DNA from: an uncultured Lachnospiraceae bacterium
GTDB lineage: Bacteria > Bacillota > Clostridia > Lachnospirales > Lachnospiraceae
Reading direction: 5' to 3'
Length of the DNA: 64,000 nucleotides
NCBI GenBank assembly: GCA_910578115.1
Contig: CAJTPO010000019.1
Span: 27,953 to 91,952, forward strand
Shown: piece after piece, positions 7,321-16,168 of the stretch
Layout: each line of letters begins with the position of its first letter
How positions within the stretch are numbered: position 1 is the first letter of the stretch
The notes under the pieces: model-generated
The model's database searches: none
Seen by the model: the letters and a program-made list of their open reading frames with translations, nothing else
What the model was told of the DNA's origin: nothing
Translations under genes and position numbers: made by a program

Positions 7321-9018
7321 TTACTGCACCTTGTTCCCCAGTGTCAGCTGCACCGTCCTGCTCTCATATCCGCCGATCCCGGGTGTCATTACGGTAACAT
7401 CCACAACATCACCCTTGGCATAGAACTCCAGCTCCTTCTGCAGCACATCCATGGAAGAGATCTTATCGCCGTCAAACTCCACGATAATATCACCCTTGCG
7501 AAGGCCTGCTGCCTCAGCCGCCGTATTCTCATATACCTGTGAGATATACACGCCTTCCGGCATACCGTACGCCTCAGATACCTCCTGTGTGACACTGATA
7601 CCGGAAATACCCAGATAACCTCTCTCCTCTTCGGCCACCTTGTTCTTGGTCTCCTTCAACATCAGCTCCGCTATGATCGGGCTTGCCGCCGAGATGGGAA
7701 TCGCATAGCCCATGCCCTCCACGGCACTGCCGCCGATCTTATTCGAATTGATACCGACCACTTCACCCTTGATATTCAAAAGCGCACCGCCGGAATTACC
7801 CGGATTGATCGCCGCATCTGTCTGAATGAAGGTACCGTCCGTACCATCCGAAAGCTCAATGCTTCTGTTCAAGGCGCTGATCACGCCTGTCGTTACCGAC
7901 TGTCCGTATCCTAAAGAATTCCCGATCGCAATAGCAGGTTCACCCACCGTCAGGGAATCGGAATCCCCCAGGGTAGCCACCGCAATTTCCTGCAGTGTAG
8001 TACCGCTGACATCGCTGATCGGAACAGCGATCACGGCCAGATCCATATCCGGATCCGTTCCCTTGATGGAAGCCTTCGCCTCGCTGCCTTCCACAAACTG
8101 CACCGTCAGCTCATCCGAATCCGCAACCACATGATAATTTGATACGATCAGCAGCTCCGTATCATTCTCGCCTACGATAATGCCGGATCCGCTGGCATCC
8201 GCCTCACTCGTCATTGTCTGCCCGAAATAAGACATCTTCTCGGTATAATGATTGTTGATCGATACGATGGCCGGCATCACTTCCCTGACAACCTCCGACA
8301 CATCCGCAACCACCGTGTTGATACTCTCCGTCACGTGTACGCCGCTGTCTGTCTTCTGATTATCCGCCCTGGCCGTTTCGTCCGTATTACTCTGCGCTGC
8401 TTCTCCTCCGTCTTCCAGAATGGCCTGTTCGCTTTCCGACACCGTCACCGCGTTTTTGCCGATCACCGCTCCCGTTACAGCCTGCACCACAAAGATTCCG
8501 GTTCCCGCAAAGAGTCCAAACACAAGCCCCAATGACAGGCAGATTGCCGCCTTTTTCAGATAGCCATGCTGCCGCGGCTTCTTTTCTTTCTTTTTCTTCT
8601 CCTTATGCTTTCCCTGATCCATCGCCGCATAATTCGGATAGGTATTGCCATACTGATAACTGCCCGTGCCGTAAGCCGAACCTGAAGCGTTGTCAGCCGT
8701 CCCGCCCGTGGAATTTCCGGCGCTTCTGTAATATCCCGTCTGCTGACTGCCATAGGTGTTCTGCGTCCCATACGTATTACCGGAATAATTGCTGCTGCCA
8801 TATCCGTATCGGTTCTGATACTGGGACCCGCCGCCCTGGTCCTGCGAAGTCTGACCCTGCCCCGCCTGTGTATAGCCGGCCTGATTCTGTACCGGACTCT
8901 GGCTCCGTGTCATGTTCTGGTTCTGCACATTGCTTTGTCCTGCCCCCGCACCCTGGCTCTGTCTTTCTCCCGATTCCTGCGATCCCATGTTCTTGTCATT
9001 ATAATTGTTATCGTACAT
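7321..9018 (-). CDS. HtrA/DegP-like membrane-anchored serine protease with PDZ domain
   Basis: A trypsin-like quality-control protease of the cell envelope. The ATG at 9018 (MYDNNYNDKN) is preferred because AAAGGGG lies 8 bases upstream; an ATG six codons earlier is also open. Residues 1-145 are a cytoplasmic Gln/Gly/Ser/Asn/Tyr-rich tail. One membrane segment follows (about 160-185, 'ICLSLGLVFGLFAGTGIFVV'). The protease domain has His in 'VSNYHVVADS', Asp in 'TDPDMDLAVIAV' and Ser in 'INPGNSGGALLN'. A C-terminal PDZ domain ends the protein ('AAGLRKGDIIVEFDGDKI'). It is a single gene with its own terminator. The long low-complexity tail is unusual in length for the family. Confidence 0.92.
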   Translation of the reverse strand: MYDNNYNDKNMGSQESGERQSQGAGAGQSNVQNQNMTRSQSPVQNQAGYTQAGQGQTSQDQGGGSQYQNRYGYGSSNYSGNTYGTQNTYGSQQTGYYRSAGNSTGGTADNASGSAYGTGSYQYGNTYPNYAAMDQGKHKEKKKKEKKPRQHGYLKKAAICLSLGLVFGLFAGTGIFVVQAVTGAVIGKNAVTVSESEQAILEDGGEAAQSNTDETARADNQKTDSGVHVTESINTVVADVSEVVREVMPAIVSINNHYTEKMSYFGQTMTSEADASGSGIIVGENDTELLIVSNYHVVADSDELTVQFVEGSEAKASIKGTDPDMDLAVIAVPISDVSGTTLQEIAVATLGDSDSLTVGEPAIAIGNSLGYGQSVTTGVISALNRSIELSDGTDGTFIQTDAAINPGNSGGALLNIKGEVVGINSNKIGGSAVEGMGYAIPISAASPIIAELMLKETKNKVAEEERGYLGISGISVTQEVSEAYGMPEGVYISQVYENTAAEAAGLRKGDIIVEFDGDKISSMDVLQKELEFYAKGDVVDVTVMTPGIGGYESRTVQLTLGNKVQ

Positions 9019-9155
9019 AGTTCCTGCCCCTTTCATTTCTTTCTATGATTACGGCCCGCTCTATCGTTGTCCGTTTCTCTTTTTCTTTGTTTCTGAGGTC
9101 AGTATATCTTCTAATTGTGTTCAAACTGTGACAAAATTTTATAAAAACTGTGTTT

Positions 9156-9188
9156 TTAAAAAGCCAGGCCGTGACAGCCTGACTTTTA
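9156..9188 (-). terminator. Terminator after glmS
   Basis: On the minus strand AAAAGTCAGGC pairs with GCCTGGCTTTTT around a 7-base loop (one mismatch) and ends in a T run, about 65 bases past the glmS stop. Confidence 0.75.
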
Positions 9189-9250
9189 CTTCCGCAGTTT
9201 TTCTCCTCTTTTGCCAGAAGCGTACGTATTCCGACACAGCTTCATCTCTT

Positions 9251-11077
9251 CTACTCGACAGTCACCGATTTCGCCAGGTTCCTCGGTTTATCCACATCGC
9301 ACCCCTTGCCTACCGCCACATAATACCCGAACAGCTGCAGCGGTATGATGGCCAGAGAATTGGCAAAGAAAGGATTTGTCTCCGGAATGTAGATCACATA
9401 ATCCGCAGCCTTCTCAATCTCTTTGTTCTCTTCACAGGTAACCGCCAGCACAAACGCACCTCTGGCTTTCACCTCCACCATGTTGCTGATGGTCTTGGCA
9501 TACAGGTCCGGCTGGGTGGACACCGCCGCCACCAGCGTTCCCTCCTCGATCAGGGAGATCGTGCCGTGCTTCAATTCCCCGGCAGCATAGGCTTCGGAAT
9601 GAATATAGGAGATTTCCTTTAATTTCAGGGAGCCTTCCAGAGAGATCGCATGATCGATACCTCTCCCGATAAAGAACACATCCTTGGCTCCTATGTAACG
9701 ATTGGCAAATTTCTGTATCTTGAATTTATTGTTCAGCAGAAGTTCGATCTGATCCGGCAGGCATCGCAGGTCGCCCAGCATGGCAGCGAACTCCTTGTTC
9801 TTAATCTGTCCCCGCACTCTGCCAAGCTTCATGGCCAGCAGATACAACGCCACCAGCTGCGCGCTGTAGGCTTTGGTGGTAGCCACCGCAATCTCCGGTC
9901 CGGCCCAGGTGTACATGACGTTGTCCGCCTCCCTGGCGATAGAGCTTCCTACCACATTGACAATGCCCAGCACCTGAAAACCGCGGGCCTTTGCCTCCCG
10001 CAGCGCCGCCAGCGTATCCGCCGTCTCGCCGGACTGGCTGATCACCACCACCATGGCCCCCTCCTCCAGAATAGGGTTCCGGTAACGGAACTCCGAAGCC
10101 AGATCCACTTCCACGGGAATCCGTGCCAGCCCCTCGATCACATACTTGCCCGTCATCCCCGCATGGTATGCCGACCCGCATGCCACGATATGGATCTTCC
10201 GGATCCCGCTAAGCTCCTCATCCGTCATATTCAACTCTTCGATGACAATATCGTTATCCTTGATCCTGGGTAAAAGGGTATCCGTCACGGTTTTGGGCTG
10301 CTCATACATCTCTTTTAACATGAAATGCTCATACCCGCCCTTCTCCGCCGCATTGGCGTCCCAGTCGATGGTCACGGACTCCTTCTGGATCTCCTCCTCG
10401 TCCACCGTGTAGAAGTGCATATGATCTGCACGCAGCCGCACGATCTCCTGATTGTCAACATAATAGATCTTTCTCGTATATTTTAAGATAGCCGGTACGT
10501 CGGAAGCAATAAAGCATCCGTCCTGATTCTGTCCCACCACCAGGGGGGAATCTTTCCTGGCTGCAAAGATCTGATCCGGACAATCCGCAAACAGGATGCC
10601 CAGCGCATAGGATCCCTCCACGCGGTGCAGCACCTTCGTCACGGTCTCCATGGGGTTCCCTTTATAATAATAGTCCAGAAGATGCGCCAGCACTTCCGTA
10701 TCCGTCTCCGACACGAATCGATACCCCTTGTCCGTCAGCATCCGGCGCAGCTGAATATAATTCTCGATAATGCCGTTATGTACCACCGTGATCGTCTCGT
10801 CCGCATTGAAATGAGGATGCGCATTGACATTACTCGGTATGCCATGGGTCGCCCACCTGGTATGCCCGATGCCGCAGAGCCCTGTCATCGTCTCGCCGCC
10901 ATGGGTCAGATTTTCCAGAATCTTCAACCTGCCCACGGACTTGGTGATGTTGATCTTCTCACCGTCATAGATGGCCATGCCTGCCGAATCATATCCCCGG
11001 TACTCCAGCCTGGACAGACCGTCCAGGATAATAGGAGCCGCCTGTTTTGTCCCGATATATCCTACAATTCCGCACAT
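9251..11077 (-). CDS. glmS: Glutamine--fructose-6-phosphate aminotransferase
   Basis: GlmS converts fructose-6-phosphate and glutamine to glucosamine-6-phosphate, the first step to UDP-GlcNAc for wall and surface glycans. The 608-residue length is standard. Cys2 of 'MCGIVGYIG' is the glutaminase nucleophile, and 'HTRWATHG' and 'HNGIIENY' complete that domain. Two SIS domains follow ('ACGSAYHAGMTGKYVIEGLA', 'SQSGETADTLAALREAK', 'GRGIDHAISLEGSLKLKEISY'), ending in the conserved 'PRNLAKSVTVE'. AGAGAGGT precedes the ATG. Only 64 bases separate it from the upstream glycosyltransferase, and I see no glmS ribozyme core there. It sits next to the polysaccharide locus that needs its product. Confidence 0.97.
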   Translation of the reverse strand: MCGIVGYIGTKQAAPIILDGLSRLEYRGYDSAGMAIYDGEKINITKSVGRLKILENLTHGGETMTGLCGIGHTRWATHGIPSNVNAHPHFNADETITVVHNGIIENYIQLRRMLTDKGYRFVSETDTEVLAHLLDYYYKGNPMETVTKVLHRVEGSYALGILFADCPDQIFAARKDSPLVVGQNQDGCFIASDVPAILKYTRKIYYVDNQEIVRLRADHMHFYTVDEEEIQKESVTIDWDANAAEKGGYEHFMLKEMYEQPKTVTDTLLPRIKDNDIVIEELNMTDEELSGIRKIHIVACGSAYHAGMTGKYVIEGLARIPVEVDLASEFRYRNPILEEGAMVVVISQSGETADTLAALREAKARGFQVLGIVNVVGSSIAREADNVMYTWAGPEIAVATTKAYSAQLVALYLLAMKLGRVRGQIKNKEFAAMLGDLRCLPDQIELLLNNKFKIQKFANRYIGAKDVFFIGRGIDHAISLEGSLKLKEISYIHSEAYAAGELKHGTISLIEEGTLVAAVSTQPDLYAKTISNMVEVKARGAFVLAVTCEENKEIEKAADYVIYIPETNPFFANSLAIIPLQLFGYYVAVGKGCDVDKPRNLAKSVTVE

Positions 11078-11141
11078 ATTGATACCTCTCTTTCTCAGCC
11101 CTTCATCATAACAGCATCTCGTTGGCTCTATTTCTTCTATC

Positions 11142-12125
11142 CTATGACCAGTATTCCTTACTGTTTGACATTCTGACCACTAATTTCCCCGGCAGACTGC
11201 GGTAATGCTTTCCCAACAGATATCCTGCATACTTAAATCCGCTTTGCACCAGGACATGCGGGATCTTCCTCTTAAATCCCGCCTCACGAAGATGCCTGAT
11301 CATCTGCCTCACGAACCTGATCCCCTCTGATTCCGAAGGGTACGCCGCAAAGATCTCCGGATGCTCCGCCTGGGACACACCCAGATCAAAATTCCTGCGG
11401 AACTGTTCCACGTTGGTATAATTATGAGAATGGAATACTTTTGCCTCCGCAGTATAGGCGATGCCATATCCCGCCTCCACAGCCCTGGCGGCATAGATCA
11501 TATCCTCATTAAATATTGTATGTTTCACAAATCCGCCCAATTCATCGAATATCCGTCTGCTGTACGCGGCACAGACATTGGAACAGAAGAATGTTTTCAG
11601 CCCCAGTCTCTCCAGATCCGCCTGTGTCTTGATCATGGACTGTTCCGGATAATTGAAGCTTCTTGTATATTTCTCTATCTCACTGCTGCCCTCGGGAGCT
11701 ATCTGTCTGGCATATGCCACGGCAACCTTCTCCCTGCGCAGCTGCCCAAGCAGTTCTTCTATCAAATGCGCATCGGCCGGAACAGCATCCTGCGTCATCA
11801 TAATGAAATACTCTGCATCCGAATACTGCACACCGCGATTTCTTGTCCTGCCATGATCAAACTCCCGCCTGGACAGATGCCTGACCAGCACATTATGATG
11901 ATCTTTCTGAAAGGACGTCCCATAGATCAATCGATCAAAATATTTCTGCTCCGTATTCATGACAATGATCCGGTTCACTGAAACACTCTGTTGTTCCAGT
12001 TTCCTGATCAATTCCAGAAATGTATTGTCGGGCTTATAGACAGGAATGATTATATCCGTCTTTTCCACGCTTTTATCCTCCGTTACCAGTTCCTGTTTTA
12101 GCGCCAAAAGGAGCCGATTCTTCAT
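11142..12125 (-). CDS. GT2 glycosyltransferase, rhamnosyltransferase-like
   Basis: A 327-residue family 2 glycosyltransferase, presumably adding a sugar to a lipid-linked glycan on the cytoplasmic face. The nucleotide-binding start is 'KTDIIIPVYKPDNTFLELIRKL'. The acceptor-side motifs include 'HGRTRNRGVQYSDAEYFIMM' with 'TQDAVP' in the place of the usual DXD, and 'FNEDMIYAARAVEAGYGIAY' with the catalytic ED. The overall pattern ('RREFDHGRTRN...') resembles bacterial rhamnosyltransferases, which suits the dTDP-rhamnose genes in the locus, but the donor is inferred. It is the gene just upstream of glmS. An internal start near residue 15 cannot be excluded. Confidence 0.85.
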   Translation of the reverse strand: MKNRLLLALKQELVTEDKSVEKTDIIIPVYKPDNTFLELIRKLEQQSVSVNRIIVMNTEQKYFDRLIYGTSFQKDHHNVLVRHLSRREFDHGRTRNRGVQYSDAEYFIMMTQDAVPADAHLIEELLGQLRREKVAVAYARQIAPEGSSEIEKYTRSFNYPEQSMIKTQADLERLGLKTFFCSNVCAAYSRRIFDELGGFVKHTIFNEDMIYAARAVEAGYGIAYTAEAKVFHSHNYTNVEQFRRNFDLGVSQAEHPEIFAAYPSESEGIRFVRQMIRHLREAGFKRKIPHVLVQSGFKYAGYLLGKHYRSLPGKLVVRMSNSKEYWS

Positions 12126-12147
12126 AAGACCGGCCCCTTTGCTCTGC

Positions 12148-13368
12148 TTATTTGCCTATATATCCATTTGTATCCTGATAAATCTTTTCACTGCAACGCT
12201 TAACATCAGCAGAAGGCTCGTAGCTGCTGTCGTCGAACAGGAACTGGTGCAGCCACTTGACATTATCCTCCAGGCTGACCGGAATAACACAGGATCCCTT
12301 CGACCCGATCCGGCCGGTAGCACGGTTGGACTCCTGCGGGAATCCGGCCGTATCTGAGATATAGTACGTCGTCACATTACCCAGCATCTCCACGATCTCC
12401 GACAGGTCCAGAGATGTATATACTTTATCAAATACGGCGTTTGCTGTTTCCGTCAGCTGCGGCAGGGAAGCCTTCTTGGCCTGATCCGCCACTGCAGACA
12501 GTACCTCCCGCTGTCTCTCGGCACGTTTGAAATCGTCTCCGGCAGTATAGCGGATACGACAGTATCCGGTAGCCTGCAATCCATCCAACAGCTGATACCC
12601 CGTAGACGAAACAGGTGTATAGCTGCGCTTTAAGTCTTCAGCGATACAAAGCTGATAGTTATTCAGATGACTGATCTCCGAATCATCCACATCGATATAT
12701 ACCCCGCCCAGAGCATCGATGGTGTCTGTCAACCCCGCAAAACCAACGGTAACAAAGTCTGTGATATTCAGATCCAGATTCATATTCAGCATGTTGATCG
12801 CCATCTCCGGACCGCCCTTCGCATACGCCGCATTACACTTGTTGTAGGAATCGTTGCTCAGGTTCAGATAAGTATCACGGTATACCGACACCAGCCTGCA
12901 CTCTCCGGTATCCTGATTGATCGAAGCGATCATGATCGTATCGCTTCGTGTATTCTTCGTCAATGCACCCGTCGTGGAGTCTACACCGAACAAAGCTATA
13001 TTCCGATAGCCTTTCATGGTAGTCTCCTCCGCCTCCTTAACCTGCGGATTGATAATGATCTCGTTCTCATCCAGATCCAGCTTTCCGCTCTTGGTACCGG
13101 ACAATACGGTGTACAGAACGAATACCGCAATGACCAGTATGATAATCTCTATAATAAAAATAATGATTCTTCTGCGCTGCTTCTTAGCCTGTGCTTTCCT
13201 GCTGGAAGCTTTCTTACCGGACCCCTTTTTGCCGGAAGGCTTCTTCCCTGACGGTTTCTTTCCGGACGATGGTCTGTTGCCGCTTCCTCTGTTCCCTGAT
13301 CCGGAGGATTTCTTTTTCTTCGGGGCTACCCGTTCCTCTTCATATGCCTCATCCCTGTATTTAGCCAT
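12148..13368 (-). CDS. LCP (LytR-CpsA-Psr) family wall-polymer attachment protein
   Basis: LCP enzymes transfer a glycan from its undecaprenyl carrier to peptidoglycan outside the membrane. The 406-residue protein has a Lys/Gly/Ser/Pro-rich cytoplasmic tail (residues 1-65, repeats of 'SGKKPSGKK'), one membrane segment (about 68-88, 'IIIFIIEIIILVIAVFVLY') and an LCP domain with 'RSDTIMIASINQDTGECRLVSVYRDTYLNL', 'GGVYIDVDD', 'GLQATGYCRIRYTAGDDFKRAERQREVL'. The conserved Arg and Asp residues are present. AAGGAG precedes the ATG. It lies after the initiating transferase gene, at the end of the glycan locus, which fits attachment of that polymer to the wall. Confidence 0.93.
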   Translation of the reverse strand: MAKYRDEAYEEERVAPKKKKSSGSGNRGSGNRPSSGKKPSGKKPSGKKGSGKKASSRKAQAKKQRRRIIIFIIEIIILVIAVFVLYTVLSGTKSGKLDLDENEIIINPQVKEAEETTMKGYRNIALFGVDSTTGALTKNTRSDTIMIASINQDTGECRLVSVYRDTYLNLSNDSYNKCNAAYAKGGPEMAINMLNMNLDLNITDFVTVGFAGLTDTIDALGGVYIDVDDSEISHLNNYQLCIAEDLKRSYTPVSSTGYQLLDGLQATGYCRIRYTAGDDFKRAERQREVLSAVADQAKKASLPQLTETANAVFDKVYTSLDLSEIVEMLGNVTTYYISDTAGFPQESNRATGRIGSKGSCVIPVSLEDNVKWLHQFLFDDSSYEPSADVKRCSEKIYQDTNGYIGK

Positions 13369-13491
13369 ATATTGTACTCCTTAACAAAAACGATTTTTCT
13401 GTTGCAAAAAACTTCCAGCGCTTATTTTCTCACAATCCACGACAAAAGTCAACAGCTCCGCCGAATGCCCAGCCTTCACATTAGTATTGCA

Positions 13492-14901
13492 CTAATAGGC
13501 ATTTTTATTTATAAACCCTTTAAAAATAGTCAGAAACATGATCTTAATATCAAAGGACATTGTCCAGTTTTCAATATAGAAAATATCATGTTCAATTCTC
13601 CTCTTAATAGAGGTATCCCCTCGATAACCGTTGATCTGCGCCCAGCCGGTAAGTCCCGGCCTGACCTGGTGTTTTACCATATAACGGGGAATCTCTTCCT
13701 TGAACTTCTCCACGAACTGAGGGCGTTCAGGTCTTGGACCTACCACGCTCATATCCCCCCGCAGAATATTAAACAGCTGCGGCAGTTCGTCAATGCTTGT
13801 CCTCCGCAGAAACCGGCCGACTCTGGTTACGCGGGGATCATCTTTCGTCGTCCACCCCTGTGCTTCTTTGGAAGGCTTCTGCACTTCCATCGTGCGGAAC
13901 TTATACATTTTAAAGGGTTTATTGTGCAGACCGATCCGTTCCTGCTTAAAGATGATGGGGCCCCGGGAAGTGAATCGCACTGCTATGGCAGCTCCCAGCA
14001 TAACGGGCGAGGAAATCACCAGGCCGGTCAATGCTGTAACGATATCCACTACCCGCTTGGCAATCCAGTTCAGCGTGTTGGTCAGCGGCACATAACGGAT
14101 GTTGATCACCGGAAGTCCCATTAAATCTTCTGTGTAAGGCCTGCTGGGAAAAAGGCTGTTATAATCCGGAATAAATTTCGTATGGACACCGGACTTCTCA
14201 CACATATCCACAATACGCTCCAAATGATCGTAGTCTTTCAGCGAAAGGGTAATAGCGATCTCATCCAGCTTGTTCTGAGGCAGGATATAAAGCAGGTTTT
14301 CTATTCTCCCCAACACCTTAACGCCTTTATAGAGGGTTCCGCTGGGGACACTGTCATCCAGAATTCCTCTTACCACATATCCCCACTGCGGGTTGGTATT
14401 GATACGGTTAATGTACTCCTCCGCTGCCCGCGAATACCCTACCAGAAGAATATATTTCAGGTTATAGCCCTTTTCACGAAAATACTGTAGAAGAATACGG
14501 ATCAGAGAGCGTCCGAGAGTTGTTAAAATAATGTTCAGAATATAGAAGTATCCCATCATAAGACGGGAGAAATGAATCTGCGAAACCATATACCAGCCGG
14601 CCATCAAAATAACAAGACCCACCGTGTTTGCCTGGAAAATATTAAGAATCTCATACTTATGGACAGTTGCACGCTTCGGTGTGTAGAGATTAAAAATATA
14701 ATAGAGGATCAGGCACCCCGGCACAATCAAAAGCAGCATCTCAAAGTAGGTGCCCACAGGAAGCGCACCTACATTAGGATCACTGTTTGAAACAGGACTG
14801 GCGAATCTCAAATACCAGGCCAGCATATAAGACACTGCCACGACCACAGCGTCCAACACTACATGTAATCTATTAAAATATTTCTGGTTATCCTTGATCA
14901 T
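13492..14901 (-). CDS. Undecaprenyl-phosphate sugar phosphotransferase (polyprenyl glycosylphosphotransferase)
   Basis: This enzyme starts glycan assembly by moving a sugar-1-phosphate to undecaprenyl phosphate. The 469-residue length is typical of the WcaJ/CpsE group. Four membrane segments lie in the first 130 residues, then a nucleotide-binding-like domain ('YNLKYILLVGYSRAAEEYINR'), a fifth membrane segment and the C-terminal catalytic domain: 'FKMYKFRTM', 'TRVGRFLRRTSIDELPQLFN', 'GDMSVVGPRPERPQF', 'RPGLTGWAQINGYRGD'. The Asp-Glu pair in 'IDELPQ' and 'GPRPE' are intact. The first sugar, often glucose or galactose, cannot be deduced. It precedes the LCP gene on the same strand. Confidence 0.94.
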   Translation of the reverse strand: MIKDNQKYFNRLHVVLDAVVVAVSYMLAWYLRFASPVSNSDPNVGALPVGTYFEMLLLIVPGCLILYYIFNLYTPKRATVHKYEILNIFQANTVGLVILMAGWYMVSQIHFSRLMMGYFYILNIILTTLGRSLIRILLQYFREKGYNLKYILLVGYSRAAEEYINRINTNPQWGYVVRGILDDSVPSGTLYKGVKVLGRIENLLYILPQNKLDEIAITLSLKDYDHLERIVDMCEKSGVHTKFIPDYNSLFPSRPYTEDLMGLPVINIRYVPLTNTLNWIAKRVVDIVTALTGLVISSPVMLGAAIAVRFTSRGPIIFKQERIGLHNKPFKMYKFRTMEVQKPSKEAQGWTTKDDPRVTRVGRFLRRTSIDELPQLFNILRGDMSVVGPRPERPQFVEKFKEEIPRYMVKHQVRPGLTGWAQINGYRGDTSIKRRIEHDIFYIENWTMSFDIKIMFLTIFKGFINKNAY

Positions 14902-15006
14902 AATGTTATCTGTCCCGATATTATTTACTGCTTATCGTCAATCGTCCTGAATGCCTGTCCAAAACGTATTCTCCAAATAGAAACGGCACGCATATATACG
15001 CCCGTA

Positions 15007-15035
15007 TTGCTATTATATTACAATAATCCTGTCAA
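15007..15035 (-). promoter_or_regulatory. Possible promoter upstream of the phosphotransferase gene
   Basis: A perfect TTGACA (15030-15035 on the minus strand) lies upstream of the gene starting at 14901. The best matching TATAAT is only 12 bases away, while the properly spaced hexamer is TAGCAA (15007-15012), so the -10 assignment is uncertain. Confidence 0.4.
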
Positions 15036-15052
15036 AAAAACAACCTGTTGTT
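15036..15052 (-). terminator. Short hairpin with T run after the GT2 gene at 15081
   Basis: On the minus strand AACAACAGGTTGTT is followed by seven T's. The stem is short, so termination would be partial. It directly abuts the TTGACA of the next promoter candidate. Confidence 0.4.
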
Positions 15053-15080
15053 CCCGGCCGTCTAAAATCGTCCGTAATAG

Positions 15081-16049
15081 TTATCTCAAAAATCTGTAAC
15101 ATATGTTACGCCATAACTCCAGCTGGATGACAATATAATTCCTTATATTTTCTTTCCGAAAACAAAGTTTATTCCTCCTGCCTTCCTCGGAAGCACACAA
15201 TTTAAACCCTCTGCCAAGTCCCCTGATATAATCTTTCCCCAGTCCCCTGCGCATAAAAAATAATGTCTTCACCGCAAACCCCGGAAGAAGCAGCGGCATA
15301 TTCAGCAGGATCTGCAATAACGGCATATTTTTATAGATCAAATACACACTGTTTCTGGAGGTTAAATCTACTTTAAACTTATTGTATCTGGTGCCTGACA
15401 CACCGCTTCCGGCGTGATATACGATGGCCTGTGGAATATACAGATTCACGTAGCCATAGATCCTTGCACGATATCCGAGATCAACATCCTCCAGATACGC
15501 AAAATGCTGCTCATCCAACCAGCCGATCTCATGCAGCATACTCCTGCGCAAAATGGCTGCTCCTCCACATGCCGAAAAAATACGCCGCTCCTTCTGATAC
15601 GCCTGCACCGGTTTATCCCTGCCCAGGGCAAAGGCCCAGCCCAGTGCACAGTAATAGTCCCCTGCATCATCCAGCAGTTCCTTCCGGTACAGATTCCTGA
15701 TCTGGGCTGCCCCCGAGAAAGCCCGTGGATTCCGGTCCATGGCGTGCTCCAGTGCTTCCACAAATCCGGGCTCTGCCTCCGTATCATTATTCAATAAGAT
15801 AACATACGTCGTTCTACTGCTCTCTATGCCGGCATTCACCGCCTTACAGAAACCATAATTCCTGTCAAAACATTTTAACGTTATCTCCGGGAATTTCTCC
15901 TGCACCAGCTCCCTGCTGCCATCCACCGATCCATTGTCCACTACGATGATATGCGCTGGCTCTCCTGCCAGAGAACGAAGACACGCTTCAATATATTTCA
16001 TTCCATTGTAATTGGGAATGACTATGGTAGATCTGATCTTTTCTCCCAT
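15081..16049 (-). CDS. GT2 glycosyltransferase, WbbL/rhamnosyltransferase-like
   Basis: A cytoplasmic family 2 glycosyltransferase of about 322 residues. Motifs are 'TIVIPNYNGMKYIEACLRSL', 'IIVVDNGSVDGSRELV', 'GFCKAVNAGIESSRTTYVILLNNDTE' (the NDT replaces DXD, as in rhamnosyltransferases), and 'GWLDEQHFAYLEDVDLGYRARIYGY' with the ED base. The start at 16049 (MGEKIRSTIV) is chosen because the family begins there and AAAGGG lies upstream; starts at 16070 and 16109 are open but enter a palindromic segment at 16074-16150. Basic C-terminal residues suggest membrane contact. The donor may be dTDP-rhamnose given the rfb genes, which is inference. Confidence 0.86.
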   Translation of the reverse strand: MGEKIRSTIVIPNYNGMKYIEACLRSLAGEPAHIIVVDNGSVDGSRELVQEKFPEITLKCFDRNYGFCKAVNAGIESSRTTYVILLNNDTEAEPGFVEALEHAMDRNPRAFSGAAQIRNLYRKELLDDAGDYYCALGWAFALGRDKPVQAYQKERRIFSACGGAAILRRSMLHEIGWLDEQHFAYLEDVDLGYRARIYGYVNLYIPQAIVYHAGSGVSGTRYNKFKVDLTSRNSVYLIYKNMPLLQILLNMPLLLPGFAVKTLFFMRRGLGKDYIRGLGRGFKLCASEEGRRNKLCFRKENIRNYIVIQLELWRNICYRFLR

Positions 16050-16073
16050 ACCAGAAACCGGCCCTTTCATATC

Positions 16074-16150
16074 TATAGTTAACGGCACCAGTACAGATAT
16101 CAGGCACATTATTCACTGTTATTGCTGTACTGGAAATTTCATTTACTATA
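16074..16150. repeat. Palindromic, MITE-like segment (family C), copy 1
   Basis: The segment begins TATAGTTAACGG and ends TTTACTATA, imperfect inverted termini. Inside, CCAGTACAG (left) and CTGTACTGG (right) form a perfect 9-bp pair around about 28 bases. It fills the gap between two glycosyltransferase genes. The ends resemble those of the palindrome at 29533-29648, although the interiors differ. Confidence 0.5.
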
Positions 16151-16168
16151 ATTTAAATTTAACTTTTC

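Noticed and set aside
11078..11141. glmS ribozyme
   Set aside because: Too short and lacking the conserved core; no cleavage-site context seen.
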